This document shows, piece by piece, positions 17,921 to 26,469 of a DNA stretch of 64,000 nt. Under the pieces are notes generated by a model. The model ran no database searches. It saw only the letters and a program-made list of their open reading frames with translations, and was not told the origin of the DNA. The position numbers and the translations under genes were made by a program. How positions within the stretch are numbered: position 1 is the first letter of the stretch; every line of letters begins with the position of its first letter. This DNA comes from Cylindrospermopsis curvispora GIHE-G1 (GTDB lineage: Bacteria; Cyanobacteriota; Cyanobacteriia; Cyanobacteriales; Nostocaceae), in contig NZ_CP060822.1 in the NCBI RefSeq assembly GCF_014489415.1, positions 1,064,311 to 1,128,310 on the forward strand. The letters are read 5' to 3'.

Positions 17921-20900
17921 TTATTTTTCCTTCCATTTAGCCCATACAGAACTCAAATGGACACTAGTGTAAAAGAAAACTCCATCGGCTAACTTATTTT
18001 CATAACGACTCAGAAGAGAAAAACTCCTGTTGCATCGTTGTTCAAATAAATTGATTACGATAGTTTGGGCAAATGTTTGGGCTAGTTGATTTTTTTCTTC
18101 CTCCTTTTTATGAAAGGGAAAAACAATTCCTGTTCCAGTTGATCGTTCTAACTGCTTAATTAAGCTCCCCGCAATATGTCCAATAATTTCTTCATTAGAA
18201 AGATTTGGTTCACGGCAGATCTCTTTCAAGGTGGAAATGGCAGCGCGATAGGTCTTTTCATAGCGATTAGCCTTTCCTTTACCATCAGACTCGGAAAAAG
18301 GTAAAAACAAATCTAAAGATTGAATAGCTATTGTTTCCGCTAAATTTTTGAGAGTCATAGAATAAGCATTATCCTTTTTTTCAAAACTGTCGAGAATAAT
18401 ATGACAAGCCAGAGTAAACACAGAGTTAGGTTTAAACTCTTTTTTTCGATCATAATCGGCAAAAAATCTTGCACCAGCCAGCTCATTTTGATTGATCTCT
18501 TGCAAACAGTTAGCAATGAATTTTTCCTCATCATTTAAAGTTTCGTTAATCACCCATAAGGCTGAGATTCTATCTAGTAATTCATCTACATTAACACCTC
18601 TTAAACTTAGTTTATTAGAAGATAATTCTTCCTTAGCATTGAATAACGAACGTAATGCTATATGCTCTCCATCTATTTCCAAAGCGTTAGTAATTTGGTC
18701 TAAATAGGCAACAGGAAGATAGGGTCTATCGGTTAAATAAACTCGCATTCCCAATAGATCCTGTAACACTAGAGCAGTTAAAAGACCTCTCATCCAAAGT
18801 TCAGATTTTTTGATTGGTTCGTTATAGCTTGATGATTCTAAACTGAAAATTAGAAAGTTGCTGGCTAAACGATGATGGTCATTATTTATTTCTGGATCAT
18901 CATCCGAGTAATCATCATCATCTAAATACTCATCATCAGAGTAGCTGTTAGATCCTAGCAAATAATTACCGGGTATCCTTTGATGATTTTTTGTTTGTCG
19001 ACTAGTCTCTTCTGCTAAACTGTTTAAAACCTCTTCGAGCCAAATTCTTCCTTCACCTTCAGATGAAATATCTTTGTTCTCTAACCAAATTCTGGGAATA
19101 CTCTTGGCACCGTGTTTACCATATTGTTTGACTACAACAGAGGTTCTTCTTAATAAGTTTAACTCATTTCTCAACACATCTAATAACTCGGGAGTAATAA
19201 TTGGATTAGGTAAAATGAAAAAGTATAATCTCGCCGAATTATTGGCTTCAGCTTGAGGTGCATAACCTAATCCGGATAATTTTCTAATCATCCATTCCAA
19301 ATAGCACTGGGGACACCATAACCGTGAACTCACATCCTTAGTTTTAGGTAGTAACCGGTTAGAAAACTCTTTGATTCCATCCTCAATCATATCTGCTTTA
19401 ATCGGCGAGGATTTCATTTTAGAAGTAATTACTCGGTTACATAAGCTACATAATTTTGCTGGGGAACCTGTCTTATTTTTAGCTGTGATAACTGTTAAAC
19501 TATCAGCTTCTATCTCTTGTTTTTCTTCCCAACTTAAAACTAAATTTTTGCTTAAAAACTGATGGGTATCAAAACTAAATGCTAATTCATCCTCTACATA
19601 GTTTTTCCTTTTTTCTTGATTATCCGCTTCTCCAATGTCAGTTTCTAATTTTGACAATAATTGCTGATTTAAATGTTCTAATATTTCCAGAAGAGGAACG
19701 GTGGAAGCACTTTGATTTTGATGCTTGAAACTATGAAGATAGTGATAAGCTAAAAGGTGACTAAATTCAGGAGTTCCCGCTTGGTTAAACGTGGAAATAT
19801 TATCAAAAATGTTAGACATTATATCTCTTGGTATATCTAAAAATTTGCCCGTAAATTCAGTTGTTTTTTGCCATGTATCATCAGGAGCAAGATAAACATC
19901 TCTGAGTAAATTTAACAAACCCCCTAAATAACTACTGACAGCTTTCCATTTCTCTGCAAAATCTTCCTGATTGTTTTGATCATCAGTAATCTTAAATATT
20001 TCTAAGAAATTTTCTTTATCTTTAAAAGTAGTAATAAATTTCTTATTTTCACTAAATCTTTTCTTCACCAAATCTTCAAACCAGTCCGTTTTAGTTCTAG
20101 ACTTACCTCTAGGAATAACATTATTTTTGAGATATTCTAATTGTTGTTTTATTCCTGAAAAAGCAAATATATATTTCTCAAATCTTTGAGTCTTGGCATT
20201 GTATTGTAGCTCGTCATTTGAGACTTTACCTAATTGGCTTAAAGACTCGTTAAACTCATTATAGACAGAACTAATGAAGCTGTCTTTATCAAATGATTGT
20301 GTATCTTTTTCGCCAATATAAATCGTTCCATTTTCAAAAAACATTAGGGGATAGAAATTGTACTTCTCTTGTAAAGTTTTAGCCACTGATTGGTGGTATA
20401 AGTTAGTACTTAATCCTCGATAATCGTCTATTTTATGGTAATAAAAATGAATGTTTTTTAAACTTCTAGCAAAATCCTTTATCCGGTTTTTTAAACTATT
20501 TGTTCCCTCTTCTAGAGTTTGTATGGATGCCATCGCATCTGCTAATCTTACTAGGCTATAGAGTTTTTCGTAGTTGATTTCAGCACGACAATATTTGCGA
20601 TCGCCATGAGTTGTATCACTCAGATGAATCATTGCTTCACGATATTCATAGCCATTTAAATCGTCATTATTTAACCATTCAGTTAAGGATACTTGATTAG
20701 CAATTTCTAACATCAATACGGGTTGGATGGAAGTTTCTTTCTGTTTTACTTCGCGAGCAAGATAATCATCTTTATGTAAATCATGGAGAGCAAATAAGGC
20801 GCAAACGCGGCGAAAATCCGATTCTGTGACCTTTGCTCCAGATGACAACAGAGAGTTTTGGTCTAGATAATTGAGAAATCTTACCAGTGCAGTTAGACCC

Positions 20901-21109
20901 ACTAATACATGGGTTAACTGGGTAGTTGCTAAATAGGGTTTACCTGTGCGTTTATTTATAAAAGGAGTTCCATCGGGTTTAATACCCCCTTTGGCTAACC
21001 TACGGTGGAATTCTAATTCACTGCGTAACTTAGGGAAAATGTGTATTACAAAGTCTTTGAGAATTAGGGAGAAGTCACTCATACACAAAATAATTTGATT
21101 CAGATTCAT
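17921..21109 (-). CDS. cas10d: Type I-D large subunit with HD nuclease, Cas10d (Csc3)
   Basis: Large subunit of the type I-D complex, 1062 aa. It carries the nuclease that cuts target DNA and helps recognise the PAM (family knowledge). The HD motif is seen at His109-Asp110 (ALFALHDLHKDDY). A zinc-finger-like pair is present: CSLCNRV and, about 45 residues later, CPQCYLEW. No GGDD palm motif is visible, as usual for Cas10d. A strongly acidic tract near residues 725-750 (DDEYLDDDDYSDDD) is a probable disordered loop and is unusual. The ATG at 21109 has AGAG upstream. It is first in the cas10d-csc2-csc1 run, with a perfect 9-bp palindrome 30 bp before its start. Confidence 0.95.
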   Translation of the reverse strand: MNLNQIILCMSDFSLILKDFVIHIFPKLRSELEFHRRLAKGGIKPDGTPFINKRTGKPYLATTQLTHVLVGLTALVRFLNYLDQNSLLSSGAKVTESDFRRVCALFALHDLHKDDYLAREVKQKETSIQPVLMLEIANQVSLTEWLNNDDLNGYEYREAMIHLSDTTHGDRKYCRAEINYEKLYSLVRLADAMASIQTLEEGTNSLKNRIKDFARSLKNIHFYYHKIDDYRGLSTNLYHQSVAKTLQEKYNFYPLMFFENGTIYIGEKDTQSFDKDSFISSVYNEFNESLSQLGKVSNDELQYNAKTQRFEKYIFAFSGIKQQLEYLKNNVIPRGKSRTKTDWFEDLVKKRFSENKKFITTFKDKENFLEIFKITDDQNNQEDFAEKWKAVSSYLGGLLNLLRDVYLAPDDTWQKTTEFTGKFLDIPRDIMSNIFDNISTFNQAGTPEFSHLLAYHYLHSFKHQNQSASTVPLLEILEHLNQQLLSKLETDIGEADNQEKRKNYVEDELAFSFDTHQFLSKNLVLSWEEKQEIEADSLTVITAKNKTGSPAKLCSLCNRVITSKMKSSPIKADMIEDGIKEFSNRLLPKTKDVSSRLWCPQCYLEWMIRKLSGLGYAPQAEANNSARLYFFILPNPIITPELLDVLRNELNLLRRTSVVVKQYGKHGAKSIPRIWLENKDISSEGEGRIWLEEVLNSLAEETSRQTKNHQRIPGNYLLGSNSYSDDEYLDDDDYSDDDPEINNDHHRLASNFLIFSLESSSYNEPIKKSELWMRGLLTALVLQDLLGMRVYLTDRPYLPVAYLDQITNALEIDGEHIALRSLFNAKEELSSNKLSLRGVNVDELLDRISALWVINETLNDEEKFIANCLQEINQNELAGARFFADYDRKKEFKPNSVFTLACHIILDSFEKKDNAYSMTLKNLAETIAIQSLDLFLPFSESDGKGKANRYEKTYRAAISTLKEICREPNLSNEEIIGHIAGSLIKQLERSTGTGIVFPFHKKEEEKNQLAQTFAQTIVINLFEQRCNRSFSLLSRYENKLADGVFFYTSVHLSSVWAKWKEK

Positions 21110-21138
21110 TTCTCTAACTGTTTTTATTGAATCACATT

Positions 21139-21163
21139 AAGTGTAGTGAATTAAACTACACTT
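21139..21163. promoter_or_regulatory. Perfect 9-bp inverted repeat before cas10d
   Basis: AAGTGTAGT (21139-21147) and ACTACACTT (21155-21163) are exact complements across 7 nt. The site lies 30 bp upstream of the cas10d start codon, a typical place for an operator over or just after a promoter. A related sequence occurs at 8734-8749. No T-run follows, so a terminator is less likely. Confidence 0.55.
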
Positions 21164-21461
21164 GTGTTTAACCTTAAGGATGTGGCAGCGGTGATCCCCG
21201 TGAATGTGTTTGGGGTTACCCCTGACCTACCAGCGATTGCCGATCTCTGTCCACAAGGTGGGATGGAGGCTATCGACCAATGTAGTAAAATTGTTGGTAG
21301 ACCCATGAGTTGGAGTTACAGTGAACAAAATCGTCTGGGTGACCATATTGCAAAAATTCAAAGATCACTATCCTAGCTGGGATTTTAAGTACAACCTAGA
21401 TGACATCTTGATTCAAATCTATGAAGGTCTATCTCGGCGAGAAGATAAGGCACTGGTTTAG
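21164..21461 (+). pseudogene. Chimeric remnant of deoxysugar-pathway genes
   Basis: The first 25 codons read like the interior of a DegT/DnrJ/EryC1-type sugar aminotransferase (AAVIPVNVFGVTPDLPAI). They then run directly into the C-terminal part of an NAD-dependent sugar epimerase (GGMEAIDQCSKIVGRP, then WSYSEQNRLGDHI). After GDHI a short deletion changes frame, and the epimerase tail continues in the next frame as KFKDHYPSWDFKYNLDDIL to a stop at 21459-21461. No true start exists. Both parents normally lie in O-antigen or exopolysaccharide clusters, so this looks like deletion debris from such a cluster beside the CRISPR locus. The aminotransferase assignment is weaker than the epimerase one. 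Confidence 0.65.
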
Positions 21462-21508
21462 GAAGCAAGGGCTAAGCGGATGTAATTTATGTACAGGAGG
21501 GAAGAAAG

Positions 21509-21675
21509 ATGACTATTGAACCTTCACTCCTTGGTCCTCCATGCAGTGGTATAACCCCCCTGCGGTATGGCAGAATCGCGGCGATCGCCTTTGGGTTAGT
21601 CCACAGCGATTTTCATCAAGCTATCCATTCAAGAAATCAGTGCCGAGGCCACAGTGTTCAATCGTTTATGGATAG
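21509..21675 (+). pseudogene. Possible DUF1349-like gene remnant
   Basis: An ATG at 21509 follows an AGGAGG-like site and encodes MTIEPSLLGPP. A one-base frame change then joins MQWYNPPAVWQNRGDRLWVS (from 21541), which resembles the start of DUF1349 proteins (WYNPP, then GDRLWV). The frame ends at 21675 after unrelated residues. The rest of the gene is missing. The family call is tentative. Confidence 0.4.
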
Positions 21676-21747
21676 CTAATTTGGCATTTACGGGCTTAAA
21701 AGGAAATATTATGGTAGATTTTAAGGAATCCAATTTTTTGAACTTAA

Positions 21748-22530
21748 ATGCTATCTAGCAACTCTGAATTAACATCAACCTTTTATCACGGGAAGTTCTA
21801 TGACCTGATTTTTGGGTCTTCCTATCGATATGCTATCCAATCCCAAGATATTGACTTCTGGCGATCAATGGCTCAGAACTATGGATCACCAGTGTTAGAA
21901 CTTGCCTGTGGAACGGGCCGAATTGGAGCTATATTAGCGAATGAGGGGTTGAAACTAACAGGTATTGAGATTTCCGAATCTATGCTAGAAACGGCCCAAG
22001 CAAAGTCTCAAGCAGCCCAATGGATTCAAGCCAATGTATGTAATTTTGATCTAAAAACTCAGTTTCCACTGATTATTTTTCCCTACGATACCTTGACCCA
22101 TCTTCATAGTTTTGAAGAGGTGAGTCAATGTTTAAAGTGTGTTCGTAATCATCTGGATTTGGGAGGTCATTTTATCATCGATCTTAAAAATCCTCACTAT
22201 ATTTTTGACATTCTGGAAAATCCGGATCGTATTGATTTCTATTCACAATTTACGCATCCAGAAGATGGCTCTCAAATTGAGGTAAAACGAAAACGACGCT
22301 ATGATTCCTGGAAGCAGATTCACACTATGACCTTACTATTTTATCGAAACCAGGTTCAGTTTAACCAAGAAGATCTTAATCTTAGGATTTTCTGGCCTCA
22401 GGAAATCACTAAGATCCTGCAAGATAATCACTTTGAGATTATCCAAGTTTGGGGAGATTATCAGTATGGTCAATATGGTGACCAATCCTCACATATGATC
22501 CTCGATTGTAAAGCCATTCCCCTAGTATAA
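21748..22530 (+). CDS. Class I SAM-dependent methyltransferase
   Basis: A 260-aa Rossmann-fold methyltransferase. SAM-binding motif I is VLELACGTGRIG (49-60), followed by the acidic end of beta-2 (LTGIEIS), DTLTHLHSF in the motif IV region and LDLGGHFIIDL after it. All core strands are present, so it seems functional. The substrate is unknown. Small-molecule methyltransferases of this type occur in sugar and secondary metabolite clusters, which would suit the deoxysugar debris just upstream, but that is inference. The frame is intact although gene remnants lie on both sides. Confidence 0.88.
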   Translation: MLSSNSELTSTFYHGKFYDLIFGSSYRYAIQSQDIDFWRSMAQNYGSPVLELACGTGRIGAILANEGLKLTGIEISESMLETAQAKSQAAQWIQANVCNFDLKTQFPLIIFPYDTLTHLHSFEEVSQCLKCVRNHLDLGGHFIIDLKNPHYIFDILENPDRIDFYSQFTHPEDGSQIEVKRKRRYDSWKQIHTMTLLFYRNQVQFNQEDLNLRIFWPQEITKILQDNHFEIIQVWGDYQYGQYGDQSSHMILDCKAIPLV

Positions 22531-22591
22531 TTTCACAAGAAAATCGCCGAAAGGCACGGAAGCCACTTGGCTTTAGACAGGAAGTGCCAAC

Positions 22592-22607
22592 GGCGAATTT
22601 ATTCGCC
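22592..22607. repeat. End hairpin of the IS element (tnpA side)
   Basis: GGCGAAT and ATTCGCC are perfect complements with a 2-nt loop, just after the tnpA stop codon. Subterminal hairpins of this sort are recognised by Y1 transposases. Confidence 0.5.
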
Positions 22608-22614
22608 TTGATAT

Positions 22615-22975
22615 TTAACCGTGATGCGGATCTTCAATATACCTTTTAATAACATCTGCTGAAACCTGTCCAGCAGTGGAATAAAAATAACTATTAGTCC
22701 ATAGGCTAGGAAGTTTAAGTAATTCAGGAAATTTTCGTCTTAACAAGCAAGATAACCGTCCTTTAAAAGCTTTAACCACTTGATTTATAGCAACATCTGG
22801 TTGATGTTCTACAAATAAATGAACATGGTGCAACCTCAAGAGCGAGGATATCCCAGTCTTTTTCTTTGGCTAGTTCGTAAATTATCTGTCGAAGGCGTTT
22901 AGGTATCCATACAAGATGCACTACTACATTACCTTTTGAGTGATTTCCTATTCTGTATTCCAGTGTTGTCTTCAT
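22615..22975 (-). pseudogene. tnpA: Broken Y1 transposase TnpA
   Basis: HUH single-strand transposase of IS200/IS605. The N-terminal part (KGNVVVHLVWIPKR, then LRQIIYELAKEKDWDILALEV) lies in one frame. The rest, with the HUH motif HVHLF and the catalytic Tyr region (VIKRYIEDPHH), lies in another. The junction fits loss of about 5 nt between EVAP and HVHLF. A further in-frame gap removes about ten residues after WIPKR. All catalytic residues exist, but not in one open frame. Confidence 0.85.
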
Positions 22976-23054
22976 ATTGTTTCGTGGCTGCTATTGACAA
23001 GTAAATCATATCTCAACTATACTTTTGAAATCAACAAACATTGAAGGTCGAACA

Positions 23055-23695
23055 ATGTACGGATGCCAACAAGTTCTTATCAAGTCCGATAAATCAATAA
23101 CAGCCATATTGGAGTACCTCTGCACAGAAGCTAAAAAGCTGACAAATTGTGGCGTTTACTATTCTAGGCAGATGTACTTTAAAACTGGTTATATTCCTAG
23201 TAGAGCAGATTTGCATAAACAACTAGGAACTTATCAGAAAAACGTTCATTATCAGGCATTGTATTCTGATACTTCTCAACAAATACTAACTAGTGTAATA
23301 GTATTGATTTGGGGTCTAAAAACAATCAGAAGTTTGTCCAAATTCCCACAGCAAGATTAAAAGACCGTATTGCTCAATTATGTAAACAATACGGAATAGA
23401 TTTTATTGAAACAGAAGAATCATACACTTCTCAATCATCGTTTTTTGATTGCGACAATATACCTAAATTCGGTGAAAAACCCGAAGGGTGGGAAGCAAGC
23501 GGGAAACGAGTTAGTCGTGGAGTATATCAAACTTCTGATGGGTTCAAAATTAATGCGGACTGTAATGGTGCTGCTAATATTTTGAAAAAAGTAGCGGTGA
23601 TGCTAGGAATTGATCTTAGCGGAATCAGTAGAGGCTGTTTAAGCCAGCCTCAGAAAGTTCGTTTATGGACTCTTCAGAAATCTCCGTGTCTTTAG
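23055..23695 (+). pseudogene. tnpB: Internally deleted TnpB-family gene
   Basis: RNA-guided nuclease gene associated with IS605-type elements. The N-terminus from ATG 23055 (MYGCQQVLIKSDKSITAIL) is intact for about 80 residues to QQILTSV. A large deletion follows, and the C-terminus resumes in another frame (RLKDRIAQLCKQYGIDFIETEESYTS, then INADCNGAANILKKV). RuvC-II Glu and RuvC-III Asp survive, but RuvC-I and most of the RNA/DNA-binding body are gone. The normal length is near 400 aa, so the product would be non-functional. Confidence 0.85.
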
Positions 23696-23699
23696 ACCG

Positions 23700-23774
23700 G
23701 AGAAGCTTAACATTATGAACATCGGTCAGTCCGGGTAGGATAATCTCAGCTCCTGGTAACTCATTAAGATTCAT
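23700..23774 (-). pseudogene. 5' stub of a gene cut by the IS element
   Basis: From ATG 23774 on the minus strand the frame reads MNLNELPGAEIILPGLTDVH and continues to the IS end near 23702. This resembles the start of a family of small cyanobacterial proteins opening with LPGxExxxxGLxDL. No continuation is recognisable on the far side of the element, so only the stub remains. Confidence 0.35.
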
Positions 23775-23783
23775 AATTCCCGA

Positions 23784-25469
23784 TTACAAACTAAACTCAT
23801 CGAATTTAATAACTGGAGAATTGGGACTTGTTGTATCGAAGCGATAACTGCTAACAGTACCGGTTCCAGTGTCAAAAATAGTAAAAACTGTGAACTGATT
23901 GCTTGCAATATAAGGTAAGGGTTGACCATCTTCCCCTAGGAGTGGAGAAATAGTAGGTGTGATTGGTGGTAAACCATTGGGATTACCACTTGCTATGTAG
24001 TCTTGTGGAAAATCCTCTTGATATTGCTGGGGGATGTCCCGCTCTCTTTTTCCCCAAGCAGCACCGTAGGAATTACCCACATTAGAAGTTTCTAAAAAGT
24101 TGATTCCTCCTTGATTGAGAAACCGATTCCACAGGTGGGAGTGTCCATAAAAGACTAGTTGAACTTTGGCCTGCTCTAGTAAGGGTATCAAGTCACGAAT
24201 TATATAATCGGTGTTCTTTGGATATTGATAGGTTACAGACTGAATATTCCCTAATTCATCTTTTTCAATAATCTGTAAGGGATTAGTATAAGGTGGGACA
24301 ATATTATCACCTAGGGTATGTGCTGGATGGTGAAACATTACCACTTTATATTTTGCTTGTTCAAATTCAGGACTGTTTAATTCTTGCTCGAGCCAAATAT
24401 ATTGGTCACTTCCTGGAACAATTGGTTCATAAATTATTTGGCCATATCCCCAATTTTCAGGAGAGGAAAGTTGCTGGTTTGCTTCCTTATATCTCCCTTT
24501 GATAGAGGACTCTAATTTGGGATTTCTCCACGCGTTCGTCACATATAAGACTATTAATCTCACATCCCCAAAACTGAGGGCGTAATAGGTTTTTCCCCCG
24601 GTTTTACTCTCGGGTAGACTAAAAATTTCCTCATAGGTAATAGTATTAAAACAATAGTCTTTTAAATATTCTTTTCCACAAACTTCATTATAGCATTCCT
24701 GAGCAATTTCCCGGGGAATGGTATCATTAAATTCCTGGTTTAAACTAATATTTCCCGTATATCTTCCCATAATCTCATGATTACCAACACAGGGGAACAA
24801 GGGAGCATTCTGAATAATCTTACCACCGGTATAGGTAAGTTTTTCCCCGTTATATTCCATAGTATATTGGGCACGACCTTGTAAACCTGGAAAAAAAGCA
24901 TTACCGCGAAGATCATCAAACCACTCTGAAGCGCGATCTGGCACATTGACTAAGTCTCCAGCAAACCATACTGCGTCAACTACACCCACTGTTTCCACCA
25001 CTTTCTGTAAATTGGCCGCTATCATTGGTTTTAATTGGTGATCAGAGGTGAGAAGAATTTTCAGGGGTTTACCTGGTTGGGGAATAGGTGTAAGGGTAAA
25101 AACCTCACTGTTTATTTTCACCCCATCTTCCGTTATGCTCGTTACATAGTAGGGAATCCGTAAATTGGGGGTTAGATCCGTAATTTCTGCTTCCTGTCGC
25201 CAAATATCTCGTTGAACTGGTTTTTGGTAAACTTGTCCTTTTTTTCTTTGCTCTTTTACCCTGGAGTCCTGATCTTCTCTGACGCGAGTCAGTTTTGTGG
25301 TTTGAGCAATGGTGGTTTTTTCCAGATGATGACCATGAGTAACTAAATGCTGCTCACCCGCAAATTCCGTAAACCAAACCACCCGCACCGAATTGACCAT
25401 TGGTAGTTGTAGAAATGGATCTGTTAACAGTTGAGGTTTTGATGTCATCTGGGAAAACTGTGCAGTCAT
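23784..25469 (-). CDS. Calcineurin-like metallophosphoesterase
   Basis: A 561-aa protein with a binuclear metal phosphoesterase core. Motifs appear in order: an altered first block (LLTSDHQLKP rather than DxH with a preceding GD), WFAGDLVN, CVGNHEIMGR, VVMFHHPAHTLG and VFYGHSHLWNR. All metal ligands of the later blocks are present. The N-terminal 120 residues look like a beta-rich fibronectin/purple-acid-phosphatase-type domain. There is no clear signal peptide. Substrate unknown; a purple acid phosphatase-like or phosphodiesterase role is possible. Its start codon is about 40 bp from that of the divergent ABC permease gene, so the two share a promoter region. Confidence 0.88.
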   Translation of the reverse strand: MTAQFSQMTSKPQLLTDPFLQLPMVNSVRVVWFTEFAGEQHLVTHGHHLEKTTIAQTTKLTRVREDQDSRVKEQRKKGQVYQKPVQRDIWRQEAEITDLTPNLRIPYYVTSITEDGVKINSEVFTLTPIPQPGKPLKILLTSDHQLKPMIAANLQKVVETVGVVDAVWFAGDLVNVPDRASEWFDDLRGNAFFPGLQGRAQYTMEYNGEKLTYTGGKIIQNAPLFPCVGNHEIMGRYTGNISLNQEFNDTIPREIAQECYNEVCGKEYLKDYCFNTITYEEIFSLPESKTGGKTYYALSFGDVRLIVLYVTNAWRNPKLESSIKGRYKEANQQLSSPENWGYGQIIYEPIVPGSDQYIWLEQELNSPEFEQAKYKVVMFHHPAHTLGDNIVPPYTNPLQIIEKDELGNIQSVTYQYPKNTDYIIRDLIPLLEQAKVQLVFYGHSHLWNRFLNQGGINFLETSNVGNSYGAAWGKRERDIPQQYQEDFPQDYIASGNPNGLPPITPTISPLLGEDGQPLPYIASNQFTVFTIFDTGTGTVSSYRFDTTSPNSPVIKFDEFSL

Positions 25470-25509
25470 GGTTATACTATCTTACCATTGTATCATATCA
25501 CCACAACCT

Positions 25510-26343
25510 ATGAACACCCGAAAATCTCCCATCCAAATTTTTGGTGTATACTCCCTATTACTGGCGATCGCTCTTTTGACTCTTTTTCCCTTACTATGGT
25601 TAATTAGTACCGCTTTAAAATCACCTACGGAGAATCTTTTAGAGACTCCGCCAAAACTCTTACCCCTTCAACCCACCCTAGATAACTTCCTGCGGGTTTG
25701 GGAGTCCTTACCTTTTGGACAATATCTATACAATAGTTTTCTAGTAGCCATACTAACAGTAGTTTTGAACCTATTGTTTTGTTCCTTAGCAGCGTATCCC
25801 CTAGCGAGACTGTCATTTTTGGGGAGAAATACCATTTTTATTGCCATTGTTTCCACAATTATGATTCCCTTTCAGATTGTGATGATTCCCCTGTATATCA
25901 TCACCGTTCAATTGGGTTTAACCAACAGTTATTTAGGAATGATTTTTCCCAGTTTAGCCTCTGCTTTCGGTATATTTCTGTTGAGACAAGCCTTTATGGG
26001 AGTGCCAAAAGAAATAGAAGAAGCTGCTCGTATAGATGGTAGTTCCGAATTGGGATTATGGTGGTTCATCATGCTACCAGCTATCAAACCAGCATTAATC
26101 ACCTTGGCAATTTTTGTATTTATTGGAGCTTGGAGTGACTTTCTGTGGCCATTAATTGTCATCCAGGATGAAAGCCTATATACTTTACCACTAGGGGTAG
26201 CTAAATTAGCAGGTACATTTTCCTTAGATTGGCGATTGGTAGCTGCTGGGTCAATTATTTCCGTTGCTCCTGTTTTACTCTTATTCTTATTCTTACAGAA
26301 GTTTATTGTGCCTACGGATACAGGCAGTGGTATCAAAGGTTAG
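25510..26343 (+). CDS. Carbohydrate ABC transporter permease (MalG-type)
   Basis: Inner-membrane permease of a CUT1-type sugar importer. The ATG at 25510 (277 aa, MNTRKSPIQIFGVYS) is the natural start; the frame opens upstream into the divergent gene. Six membrane segments are evident. The EAA loop that contacts the ATPase reads EEAARIDGSSELGLWWFIMLP. The partner permease, ATPase and binding protein are not adjacent, so this is an orphan subunit here. Sugar specificity cannot be told from sequence; trehalose, maltodextrin or glucosylglycerol systems are candidates. Confidence 0.92.
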   Translation: MNTRKSPIQIFGVYSLLLAIALLTLFPLLWLISTALKSPTENLLETPPKLLPLQPTLDNFLRVWESLPFGQYLYNSFLVAILTVVLNLLFCSLAAYPLARLSFLGRNTIFIAIVSTIMIPFQIVMIPLYIITVQLGLTNSYLGMIFPSLASAFGIFLLRQAFMGVPKEIEEAARIDGSSELGLWWFIMLPAIKPALITLAIFVFIGAWSDFLWPLIVIQDESLYTLPLGVAKLAGTFSLDWRLVAAGSIISVAPVLLLFLFLQKFIVPTDTGSGIKG

Positions 26344-26368
26344 AAACCGCTGTTCATTATAGCTGTAG

Positions 26369-26386
26369 CCACCTAAAAGGGGGTGG
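26369..26386. terminator. Hairpin between convergent permease and GH57 genes
   Basis: CCACC (26369-26373) pairs with GGTGG (26382-26386) across 8 nt in the 126-bp convergent gap. No T-run follows directly. Confidence 0.3.
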
Positions 26387-26469
26387 AGTTGACTAGCTAC
26401 CCATTAACCTTTTATATAGCGTTATGGCTAAAGCTATAATTAAAATATATCGAACAGCAGGAGTAACAA

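Larger units (their letters stand above)
22545..23702. mobile_element. Degenerate IS200/IS605-family element
   Basis: Divergent tnpA (minus) and tnpB (plus) remnants are bounded by hairpin-rich ends. At the tnpA side GGCGAAT and ATTCGCC (22592-22607) form a 7-bp hairpin, preceded by an AGCCACTTGGCT fold and CTTTAGAC. At the tnpB side CTCCG, GTC-TTTA-GAC and CGGAG form a stem around 23680-23702, the usual right-end structure of this family. Both genes carry deletions and frame breaks, so autonomous movement is not expected. Exact ends are approximate. Confidence 0.8.

Noticed and set aside
17921-21109. Cas10d as a type III Cas10 with cyclase activity
   Set aside because: No GGDD motif is visible, and csc1, csc2 and cas3' identify type I-D.
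23055-23695. TnpB as an active or domesticated RNA-guided nuclease
   Set aside because: The centre of the protein with RuvC-I is deleted and the two ends are in different frames.
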